From contig CAMFLG010000043.1 in assembly GCA_945957495.1 (NCBI GenBank), forward strand, positions 1 through 12,049: DNA of 12,049 bases, read 5' to 3'. Made by a program: the position numbers and the translations under genes. Position 1 is the stretch's first letter. Each line of letters opens with the position of its first letter. The DNA comes from an uncultured Pseudorhodobacter sp. (GTDB lineage Bacteria > Pseudomonadota > Alphaproteobacteria > Rhodobacterales > Rhodobacteraceae). The notes beneath the pieces are model-generated. The model was given only the letters and a program-made list of their open reading frames with translations, did no database searches and was not told the DNA's origin. Of this stretch, positions 5,511 to 11,611 are shown in pieces.

Positions 5511-5996
5511 ATGCCCTACCAATGGCTCCCCCACACCGGGGACTGCACCACCCTGCACCTCTGGCCCTACCGCTCCCTGCCCCGGCGCGGCATGGTCTGG
5601 TTTATCGGTCTCACCGCAACTCTCGTGTCACTGCCGCTGCTGATCCTTGTCGGATCGCAACTGCTATGGGGCATCCTGCCCTTCATCTGCGCCGCCGTCG
5701 CGGGCGTCTGGTGGGCGCTGGAGCGCAGCTATAAGGACGCCGAAATTCTTGAGGTGCTGACGCTGACCGCAACAAACGCCACCCTCACCCGCACCGGCCC
5801 GCACGGGCGGCGGCAGGAGTGGCAGGCCAACCCGCATTGGGTCCGCGTCATCCTGCACCCCAGCTCTGGCCCGGTGCCGAACTACCTCACCCTGCAAGGT
5901 GGCCCGCGTGAGGTTGAACTTGGCGCCTTCCTCACCCCCGAGGAACGGCTGCGCCTGCTGTCAGAGCTGAAATCCGCCTTCGCCGCCCGGCACTGA
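5511..5996 (+). CDS. DUF2244 family membrane protein
   Basis: This 161-aa protein matches the layout of DUF2244 proteins as I recall them from Rhodobacteraceae. A short cytoplasmic N-terminus (YRSLPRRG at 20-27) precedes two closely spaced membrane helices at about 28-48 and 50-70. A soluble C-terminal beta-rich domain follows, with WQANPHWVRV (104-113), the NYLTLQGGPREVELGAF region (124-140) and a terminal helix. No catalytic residues are known and the function is unassigned. It follows ctaD by 108 bp but is cut off from it by a strong terminator, and no clear promoter or ribosome site is visible beyond the CRP/FNR-like motif. A role in membrane or respiratory maintenance is only suggested by position. 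Confidence 0.8.
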   Translation: MPYQWLPHTGDCTTLHLWPYRSLPRRGMVWFIGLTATLVSLPLLILVGSQLLWGILPFICAAVAGVWWALERSYKDAEILEVLTLTATNATLTRTGPHGRRQEWQANPHWVRVILHPSSGPVPNYLTLQGGPREVELGAFLTPEERLRLLSELKSAFAARH

Positions 5997-6007
5997 TGGC
6001 CTGGCAA

Positions 6008-6062
6008 CGTATGCCTGTCAGGCATACCTTCCGGCATACGTCAGGCATACGCGAAACATACC
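6008..6062. repeat. array of GGCATAC/GTATGCC units, ~11-12 bp apart
   Basis: GTATGCC (6009-6015) is followed by GGCATAC at 6021, 6033 and 6044 and a degenerate AACATAC at about 6055, a spacing of 12, 12, 11 and 11 bp. GTATGCCTGTCAGGCATAC (6009-6027) is a perfect palindrome around one base. CGTATGCCTG (6008-6017) can alternatively pair with CAGGCATACG (6042-6051). An 11-bp direct repeat, GTCAGGCATAC, occurs at 6017 and 6040. The array fills most of the 83-bp gap between convergent DUF2244 and yqeY. It may bind a protein once per helical turn or form alternative RNA hairpins at both gene ends. There is no T tract on either strand. Confidence 0.75.
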
Positions 6063-6079
6063 CTGATTTTGGGGCTTGC

Positions 6080-6532
6080 TCAGCCCAAACGCGCCTTGAT
6101 CAAAGCGCCCACCGCGCCGAAATCCATCATGCCGGTGTATTTGGCCTTCAGAACACCCATCACCCGGCCCATGTCCTTGACGCTGCTGGCGCCCACCTCG
6201 GCCACCGCCGCCGCAATCGCCGCATCCACCTCGGCCGCGTCCAACTGCTTGGGCAGGAATTCGGAAATCACCTTGATTTCATTCAACTCTTTCGCCTCAA
6301 GCTCGGGCCGCCCGCCCAGCCCATAGGCCTTGGCACTTTCCTGCCGCTGCTTCACCATCTTGCCAAACAGCGCCAGAATATCGGCCTCGCCCACCTCGGC
6401 CCCTTCACCGCGCGCAGCGATTTCGCGATCTTTAATGGCCGATGACATCATCCGCAAAGTCGAAAGCCGTTCGGCATCCTTCGCCTTCATCGCCTCTTTC
6501 ACCGCCGCCTGAACCGCTTCCCGCAACGCCAT
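6080..6532 (-). CDS. yqeY: GatB/YqeY domain protein
   Basis: This cytosolic 150-aa protein has the length of stand-alone YqeY proteins, which resemble the helical C-terminal tail of GatB, the tRNA-dependent amidotransferase subunit that contacts tRNA. Its exact role is not known. The sequence is helical throughout, with family features MKAKDAERLSTLRMMSSAIK (15-34), LPKQL (near 107-111) and SSVKDMGRVMGVLKAKYTG (near 122-140). I start at the ATG at 6530-6532 because AAGGAG lies 8 nt upstream. A longer frame back to 6706 has no family-like residues and crosses the promoter. It diverges from carA, a neighbourhood I recall as common in alphaproteobacteria. A bulged stem (6067-6089) spans its stop codon. 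Confidence 0.93.
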   Translation of the reverse strand: MALREAVQAAVKEAMKAKDAERLSTLRMMSSAIKDREIAARGEGAEVGEADILALFGKMVKQRQESAKAYGLGGRPELEAKELNEIKVISEFLPKQLDAAEVDAAIAAAVAEVGASSVKDMGRVMGVLKAKYTGMMDFGAVGALIKARLG

Positions 6533-6560
6533 CTTCCGCACTCCTTGAAACCCAGCCGCG

Positions 6561-6589
6561 ACCATACACCGCCACCCGATTTCGCGCAA
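6561..6589 (-). promoter_or_regulatory. promoter of yqeY
   Basis: On the minus strand TTGCGC (6584-6589), a 17-bp spacer and TATGGT (6561-6566) form a good sigma-70-type promoter. The start near 6554 leaves a leader of about 22 nt with the AAGGAG ribosome site. Confidence 0.6.
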
Positions 6590-6647
6590 CTGCCGCAAAA
6601 ATCCACAACCCATTGATAAACAACAACAATCCTTTTGCGCCAAACCC

Positions 6648-6676
6648 TTGACCCTGCCGCGCCCCGCAACTAGTCT
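6648..6676 (+). promoter_or_regulatory. promoter of carA
   Basis: TTGACC (6648-6653), a 17-bp spacer and TAGTCT (6671-6676) predict a start near 6683. The short leader of about 24 nt holds GGGAG (6695-6699) and leaves no room for a pyrimidine- or arginine-responsive attenuator in the transcript. Confidence 0.6.
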
Positions 6677-6706
6677 CCGGCAGATTTTGCCCATGGGAGT
6701 CGCCAC

Positions 6707-7867
6707 ATGTCCGCCTCATCCGAACCCCGCCCCACCGCCTGCATCGCACTATCCGACGGCACGGTGTTCTACGGCCACGGTTTTGGCGCGGTGGGTGAAA
6801 CGGTGGCGGAACTGGTGTTCAACACCGCGATGACCGGCTATCAGGAAATCATGACCGACCCTTCCTATGCAGGACAGGTCGTAACCTTCACCTTCCCCCA
6901 CATCGGCAACACCGGCGTCAACATCGAAGATGACGAAACCGGCACCCCCGTCGCCGCCGGCATGGTGGTGAAATGGGATCCGACAGAGCCGTCGAACTGG
7001 CGCTCCACCTCCGATCTGCAGGCGTGGTTGGCGCAAAAGGGCCGCATCGGCATCGGCGGCATCGACACCCGCCGCCTGACCCGCGCCATTCGTCAGCAGG
7101 GCGCACCGCATGTGGCCTTGGCCCATGATCCGGAAGGGAAATTTGACATCGGCGCGCTGGTCGCCCGCGCCCGCGCCTGGGCCGGGCTGGTCGGTCTTGA
7201 TCTGGCCAAGGATGTGTCCTGCAGCCAATCCTACCGCTGGGACGAACAGCGTTGGGCTTGGCCCGAGGGTTATACCCGCCGCGAAGGCCCCGGCCTGCGC
7301 GTTGTCGCCATCGACTACGGTGCCAAACGCAACATCCTGCGCTGCCTCGCCTCGTCGGGTTGCGAAGTCACCGTGCTGCCTGCCACCGCCACGGCAGAGG
7401 ATGTTCTGGCACTGAACCCCGAAGGCGTTTTCCTGTCGAACGGCCCCGGCGATCCGGCGGCAACCGGCAAATATGCCGTGCCGATGATTCAGGGCGTGTT
7501 GTCCAAGGACTTGCCGGTGTTCGGAATTTGCCTTGGCCATCAGATGCTTGCGCTCGCCTTGGGCGCCGTGACCGTCAAGATGAACCACGGCCACCACGGC
7601 GCCAACCACCCGGTGAAAGACCTCACCACCGGCAAGGTGGAAATCACCTCGATGAACCACGGCTTCACTGTCGATAGCCAAACCCTGCCGAAAGGCGTCA
7701 GCGAAACCCATGTCTCGCTGTTCGATGGCTCAAACTGCGGCATCGCGGTGGATGGCAAACCCGTATTCTCGGTGCAGTACCACCCAGAGGCTTCGCCCGG
7801 CCCGCAAGACAGCTACTATCTGTTCGAACGCTTTGCCGAGGCGATGCGCGCCCGCCGCGCCGCCTGA
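6707..7867 (+). CDS. carA: carbamoyl-phosphate synthase small (glutaminase) subunit
   Basis: CarA hydrolyses glutamine and channels ammonia to CarB, which makes carbamoyl phosphate for arginine and pyrimidine synthesis in the cytosol. The 386 residues comprise the CPSase small-chain N-terminal domain (about 10-145, with FNTAMTGYQEIMTDPSY) and a class I glutamine amidotransferase domain (about 198-380). The domain has SNGPGDP at 244-250, the nucleophile Cys275 in GICLGHQ, and the catalytic His359 and Glu361 in QYHPEA. The start is supported by GGGAG 7 nt upstream. carB is not adjacent, since the next gene is a glycosyltransferase. Alphaproteobacteria often separate carA from carB. Confidence 0.97.
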   Translation: MSASSEPRPTACIALSDGTVFYGHGFGAVGETVAELVFNTAMTGYQEIMTDPSYAGQVVTFTFPHIGNTGVNIEDDETGTPVAAGMVVKWDPTEPSNWRSTSDLQAWLAQKGRIGIGGIDTRRLTRAIRQQGAPHVALAHDPEGKFDIGALVARARAWAGLVGLDLAKDVSCSQSYRWDEQRWAWPEGYTRREGPGLRVVAIDYGAKRNILRCLASSGCEVTVLPATATAEDVLALNPEGVFLSNGPGDPAATGKYAVPMIQGVLSKDLPVFGICLGHQMLALALGAVTVKMNHGHHGANHPVKDLTTGKVEITSMNHGFTVDSQTLPKGVSETHVSLFDGSNCGIAVDGKPVFSVQYHPEASPGPQDSYYLFERFAEAMRARRAA

Positions 7868-7874
7868 TCTTCGC

Positions 7875-7896
7875 GGTCGGGCTGCAAAGCCCGGCC
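7875..7896. repeat. hairpin downstream of carA, REP-like
   Basis: GGTCGGGCT (7875-7883) pairs over 9 bp (one G-U) with AGCCCGGCC (7888-7896) around GCAA. It starts 8 bp after the carA stop and could stabilise the mRNA end. The plus strand has an A run rather than a T run after it, so a rho-independent terminator is doubtful. It shares GGTCGGGCT with the palindrome at 5455-5472. Confidence 0.4.
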
Positions 7897-7915
7897 CCGA
7901 AAAATCTCGCCAACG

Positions 7916-7931
7916 TTAACAGCCTGTTAAC
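7916..7931 (+). promoter_or_regulatory. CtrA-type box upstream of the glycosyltransferase
   Basis: TTAACAGCCTGTTAAC is a perfect match to the CtrA consensus TTAA-N7-TTAAC. It lies 39 bp before the start codon, where it would overlap a -35 region. No convincing -10 is visible, as is common for activated promoters. CtrA in Rhodobacteraceae controls motility, gene transfer agent and c-di-GMP genes, so control of a surface polysaccharide gene is plausible. Confidence 0.6.
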
Positions 7932-7970
7932 CACCCGCACGGCACCCTCTCGGCTCAGGCCGGAGGGACG

Positions 7971-9845
7971 ATGTCGGTTACACAGCTGCGCCCCATTCAA
8001 CAGGTTTTGCCGGATCAGCTTGCGTCGATCCCGGCCAAACCCGCTGAATCGGTCGTCGAACGCTTTGTCCTGACCCTGATCGCCACGGGCGTGATTCCTT
8101 CAAAACCGGCGATGGCGGCCCTTGCGCAGCATTGCGAATCTGATCGGCACATGTTTGATATCATTCAGTCAAGCCAATGGGTTAACGCAAAGACGCTTTA
8201 CCATCTGATCGCGCGGTATTGGTCGGTTAGACAGGCCGATCTGGCCCACGCACCGCCCGACGCGCGCCTGCTGGCCCGGCTTGGCCCGTTGGATTGCCTG
8301 CGCGACGGCCTGATTGCCTGGCGGCAGGTCGGCGATGCCACGGTGATCGCCACCGCCTACCCTGACCGCTTTGCGCAGCATCTGCCACGGTTACAGCGGG
8401 AATTTGGCAAGGTGCTGATGGTCGTCGCGCCGTTTCAGGCGATTCAGGGGGCCATCCTGTCCATCTGCGGCCCCGCCCTCGCGCATCGGTCGGAAAATCG
8501 CGTGGCCGCCGCCGAAAGCTGCCGGTCGCTGCAGGCCAAAACCCTGCAGCGCCCCGCCATCGCCCTGGGTCTGGCCGGGGCATGCCTCTTCGCCCTAAGC
8601 CCGACGGCCGCGATCTGTGCGCTTTATGCCATTGCACTCATTGCAATGTTCGCCTTTTCGCTGCTGAAACTCTCTGTCCTTTGCACCCGCGCGCGCCCGC
8701 GCAAGGGGCCTGAGAATCCGCCAATCGTTGCCCGTCTGCCCAAAGTTTCGATCATGGTCGCGCTTTACCGCGAGGCCGATATCGCCGCCCGGCTGGCCGC
8801 CCGTCTGGGCAAGCTCGATTACCCGCGTGAGCTTCTGGAAATTCTGCTGGTGGTCGAGGCAGAGGATCAGATGACCCGCCGCGCCCTTGCCCATTCCGAT
8901 CTACCCGGCTGGATGCGCGTGGTGGTGGTGCCCGATGGCACCGTCAAGACCAAACCCCGCGCGCTGAACTACGCACTGGATCATTGCAGCGGCGCCATCG
9001 TCGGCATCTACGACGCCGAAGATATGCCCGAACCCGACCAGATCCGCAAAGTTGTGCAACGCTTTCATGAGGTTGGGCCAGAGGTTGTCTGCCTGCAAGG
9101 GCTGCTGGATTTCTACAACCCGCACACAAACTGGCTCGCCCGTTGCTTTACCATGGAATACGCCTCCTGGTTCCGCGCCTTTCTGCCGGGGATCGAACGG
9201 CTGGGGCTGGCCGTACCCTTGGGCGGCACCACGCTGTTTTTCCGTCGCAAGGTGCTGGATGAACTGGGCGCCTGGGATGCACAGAACGTCACCGAAGACG
9301 CCGATCTGGGCCTGCGTCTGGTGCGGCACGGCTACCGGACCGAGTTGATTGACACCGTCACGTTTGAGGAGGCGAACTGCCGCGCCCTACCTTGGGTCAA
9401 ACAACGCTCACGCTGGAACAAAGGCTACATGATGACCTGGATCAGCCACATGCGCGACCCCATCGCCCTGTGGCGGCAACTTGGCCCGCGCCGGTTCCTG
9501 GGCTTTCAAACCCTGTTTCTGGGCTCAATCCTGCAAGGCCTGCTCGCCCCGCTGCTCTGGACGTTCTGGGTCATTCCCTTCGGCCTCTGGCACCCGGTCA
9601 GCGCGGTGCTGCCGCACACGGGCTTCGTCGCCCTCTACCTTGCGATGTTCGCGGTGCAGGCCTTGACCATCGGGTTCGATATCATCGGCCTGCGCCGCAC
9701 CGCCCACCGGATGAATCCGCTCTGGGTGCCGACGCTGGCGGTCTATCACATGATGGCCACCCTGTCGGCCTACAAGGCGCTGTGGGAGTTGCTGACCAGG
9801 CCGTTCTACTGGGACAAGACCAGCCACGGCCATTTCGACACTTAG
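7971..9845 (+). CDS. membrane GT2 glycosyltransferase with MshEN/GspE-N-like N-terminal domain
   Basis: This 624-aa inner-membrane protein probably polymerises or transfers sugars for an exopolysaccharide. Residues 30-165 look like a GspE N-terminal/MshEN domain: helical pairs (ATGVIPSKPAMAALAQHC, SSQWVNAKTLYHLIARYW) and then an alpha/beta part (VGDATVIATAYPDRF). Two membrane helices follow at about 196-236. The GT2 catalytic domain (258-490) has VVEAED (294-299), the DxD-like DAED (348-351), TED (441-443) and QRSRW (478-482), matching the D, DxD, TED and QxxRW pattern of processive cellulose-synthase-like enzymes. Further helices lie at about 510-535, 550-575 and 585-605. GGAGGG (7962-7967) precedes the start. 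MshEN domains can bind c-di-GMP, but the usual RLG motif is not evident, so binding is uncertain. A CtrA box lies upstream. The product is unknown. Confidence 0.88.
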   Translation: MSVTQLRPIQQVLPDQLASIPAKPAESVVERFVLTLIATGVIPSKPAMAALAQHCESDRHMFDIIQSSQWVNAKTLYHLIARYWSVRQADLAHAPPDARLLARLGPLDCLRDGLIAWRQVGDATVIATAYPDRFAQHLPRLQREFGKVLMVVAPFQAIQGAILSICGPALAHRSENRVAAAESCRSLQAKTLQRPAIALGLAGACLFALSPTAAICALYAIALIAMFAFSLLKLSVLCTRARPRKGPENPPIVARLPKVSIMVALYREADIAARLAARLGKLDYPRELLEILLVVEAEDQMTRRALAHSDLPGWMRVVVVPDGTVKTKPRALNYALDHCSGAIVGIYDAEDMPEPDQIRKVVQRFHEVGPEVVCLQGLLDFYNPHTNWLARCFTMEYASWFRAFLPGIERLGLAVPLGGTTLFFRRKVLDELGAWDAQNVTEDADLGLRLVRHGYRTELIDTVTFEEANCRALPWVKQRSRWNKGYMMTWISHMRDPIALWRQLGPRRFLGFQTLFLGSILQGLLAPLLWTFWVIPFGLWHPVSAVLPHTGFVALYLAMFAVQALTIGFDIIGLRRTAHRMNPLWVPTLAVYHMMATLSAYKALWELLTRPFYWDKTSHGHFDT

Positions 9846-10477
9846 CGCGTCTTCAACTCGCCCGCGTCAATCCGCAACCGGGTCTCATAAGCCTTTGAGA
9901 TATGGGCCTTCAGCGCCACATAAGCCGCCTCGCCATCATGCGCCTCGATCGCGCGCACGATCTGGTCATGTTCGGCCAAAGCCACCTCATCCCGGCCCTC
10001 GGCGGCAAAAGAGGTTGTCGCCATCAGCGCCATCGACCGATGCACAAGATCCAGTTGCTGCACCAGAAACCGGTTGTGGCTGGCCAGATGGATCAGCTTG
10101 TGAAACCGCTTGTTCGCCCGGCTCAACTGCCGCGGATCGCCGCCCAGCAGGGCGCGATCCTCGTTCACCATCCGCCGCAGCACCCGGATTTCCTCTTCCG
10201 AGGCGTGCCGCGCCGCCAGCCGCGCCGCCAGCCCCTCCAGTTCGGACCTTACCGCGTAAAGTTCGGCCAACTGGTTGTGGTCCAGCGAGGCCACGATCAG
10301 ACTGCGCCCGTCGCGCGCCAGCATACCTTGCGTCTCCAGCCGCTGCAGCGCCTCGCGCACCGGCGTGCGCGAAACCCCCAGCCGCTCGGCCAACTCGCTT
10401 TCCACCAGCCGTTCGCCAGGATTGTAAACCCCCGCCTCGATCGCCTCCAGGATCAGCGTATACGCGTCTTTCTGCAC
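9842..10477 (-). CDS. GntR/FadR-family transcriptional regulator (FCD domain)
   Basis: This 211-aa cytosolic regulator has an N-terminal winged HTH (about 1-60, VESELAERLGVSRTPVREALQRLE) and a helical FCD ligand-binding domain (about 75-205). I start at the GTG at 10475-10477 because GGAGGG (10486-10491) lies 8 nt upstream. A longer frame from a GTG at 10516 adds 13 residues and runs over that ribosome site. Metal-binding FCD domains use an Asp and three His. Here His126, His170 and His192 are present, but the Asp position appears to be Asn122 (NKRFHKLIH), so metal binding may be altered. The inducer is unknown. It is convergent with the glycosyltransferase, with stop codons sharing TTAG, and divergent from the HAD gene. 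No clear operator was found. Confidence 0.92.
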   Translation of the reverse strand: MQKDAYTLILEAIEAGVYNPGERLVESELAERLGVSRTPVREALQRLETQGMLARDGRSLIVASLDHNQLAELYAVRSELEGLAARLAARHASEEEIRVLRRMVNEDRALLGGDPRQLSRANKRFHKLIHLASHNRFLVQQLDLVHRSMALMATTSFAAEGRDEVALAEHDQIVRAIEAHDGEAAYVALKAHISKAYETRLRIDAGELKTR

Positions 10478-10543
10478 TCTGTCGTCCCTCCATCCCCAAG
10501 GCTGAACTCCGGCCACCCGCGCGCCGCAGGATCAAACCACCGA

Positions 10544-10572
10544 TTGCCCCAGTCTGTCATTGCGGCTATTTC
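10544..10572 (+). promoter_or_regulatory. candidate promoter of the HAD gene, predicting a leaderless mRNA
   Basis: TTGCCC (10544-10549), a 17-bp spacer and TATTTC (10567-10572) would start transcription at about 10578-10579, which is the A of the start codon. This agrees with the lack of any ribosome site before that ATG. Confidence 0.45.
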
Positions 10573-10578
10573 TGCCCC

Positions 10579-11223
10579 ATGGTCAAGCAGCACTTCAACC
10601 ACGTTACCACCTGGGTCTTTGATCTGGACAACACGCTTTACCCGCCGCAGTACCGCCTGTTCGACCAGATCGAGGTGCGGATGACGGCCTGGGTGATGAA
10701 TGCCCTGAACGTGGGGCGGACCGAGGCGGATCGTCTGCGACAGCACTATTGGGAAAGCTATGGCACCACGCTGGCCGGGCTGATGCGCGAACATGACATC
10801 GACCCTGCCCCCTATCTACAAGACGTGCATGACATTGATTTCACGGTGCTTCCAGCCGACCCCGAACTTGCCGCCCGCCTGCAGGATCTGCCCGGCCGCC
10901 GCATTGTTTACACCAACGCCTGCGAACCCTACGCCCATCGCGTGCTAGAGGCGCGTGGTCTGTCAGGCCTTTTCGATGCGGTTTATGGCGTTGAACACGC
11001 GGGCTTTCGCCCCAAACCCGAACGCGCCGCTTTCGAGGCGATCTTTGCGCAAGACGGTCTCAACCCCACCTCCGCCGCCATGTTCGAGGATGATCCGCGC
11101 AACCTGGCGGCGCCGCACGATATGGGCATGAAAACCGTCCACGTCGCGCCAAAGCCGCTGAAGGCCCTGCACATTCACCATCACACCGACGATCTGGCCG
11201 ATTTTCTCGCCCGTCTGATCTGA
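10579..11223 (+). CDS. HAD-family hydrolase, pyrimidine 5'-nucleotidase-like
   Basis: This 214-aa cytosolic phosphatase belongs to the HAD subfamily that includes yeast Sdt1 and bacterial pyrimidine 5'-nucleotidases, which dephosphorylate UMP/CMP or related monophosphates. Motif I is FDLDNTLY, with nucleophile Asp15 and Asp17. Motif II is Thr112-Asn113 in IVYTNA, motif III is probably Lys146 in RPKPERAAF, and motif IV is Glu170-Asp171-Asp172 in FEDDPRNL. A helical cap lies between about 22 and 95, and the C-terminal HHHTDDLADFL is also family-like. A longer frame reaching back to 9895 is the antisense of the GntR gene and is not real. No ribosome site precedes the ATG. The substrate is inferred from family. 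Confidence 0.92.
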   Translation: MVKQHFNHVTTWVFDLDNTLYPPQYRLFDQIEVRMTAWVMNALNVGRTEADRLRQHYWESYGTTLAGLMREHDIDPAPYLQDVHDIDFTVLPADPELAARLQDLPGRRIVYTNACEPYAHRVLEARGLSGLFDAVYGVEHAGFRPKPERAAFEAIFAQDGLNPTSAAMFEDDPRNLAAPHDMGMKTVHVAPKPLKALHIHHHTDDLADFLARLI

Positions 11224-11293
11224 CTGCGGCATCGCGCCACCTCACAAAATCGGCCAAAAGCGATATCTGAGACTCACCTAACAGGAGCCTCGC

Positions 11294-11539
11294 ATGTCCC
11301 TTGCCGCCCAAGCCCCCCGCCCCAGCCTCGCCGCGCGCATTTTCTACGCCCTGCCCATCATCGGCTTTGTCGCGCGTGACATTGGCCGCGATATCAACAT
11401 GGTGTTCTACGTCCTGTTGATCCTGACCACGATCATGGTTCTGGCGATCAAAGTCTGGGGTATTGCCGCCCTTGTTCTGACTTATCTGGCACTTGTCCCC
11501 ATCATCTTCGCTTTGCTGATCTGGATCACCATTCCCTGA
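11294..11539 (+). CDS. small two-helix inner-membrane protein, function unknown
   Basis: I do not recognise a named family. The 81-residue protein has a short basic N-terminus (SLAARIFYALPIIGFVARDIGRD) and then two hydrophobic helices at about 36-54 and 56-78, ending ITIP. AGGAG (11283-11287) 6 nt before the ATG supports translation, and its GC-rich codon use matches the neighbours. It lies 70 bp after the HAD gene and 72 bp before the FAD hydroxylase, all in one direction, so a shared transcript is possible. The N-terminal amphipathic segment may lie on the membrane surface. Confidence 0.75.
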   Translation: MSLAAQAPRPSLAARIFYALPIIGFVARDIGRDINMVFYVLLILTTIMVLAIKVWGIAALVLTYLALVPIIFALLIWITIP

Positions 11540-11611
11540 GGGGACGGATTGAGGCACTTTGTCACTTCGCTTTCCCACCCCTCGGGCCTAAAACAGACGC
11601 AGGGGGCGACC

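Noticed and set aside
6067..6089. Bulged stem around the yqeY stop as a terminator
   Set aside because: Neither strand shows a T tract after the stem. It may only be a weak mRNA-end structure.
6095..6105. CTTGATCAAAG as a possible FNR-like site
   Set aside because: It lies inside the yqeY coding region and lacks the 4-bp centre between half-sites.
6533..6706. N-terminal extension of YqeY
   Set aside because: The true start at 6532 has AAGGAG 8 nt upstream. The extension crosses the yqeY and carA promoters and is Cys/Arg-rich.
6749..7711. 320-aa open frame antisense to carA
   Set aside because: carA is unambiguous and the antisense product has no domain features.
9895..10578. N-terminal extension of the HAD protein (228 residues)
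   Set aside because: The extension is Pro/Arg-rich antisense translation of the GntR gene. The HAD fold begins at 10579.
11060..11578. 172-aa minus-strand frame across the HAD 3' end and the 81-aa gene
   Set aside because: It is antisense to two better supported genes, and its composition is rich in Asp, Gly, Gln and Arg without any motif.
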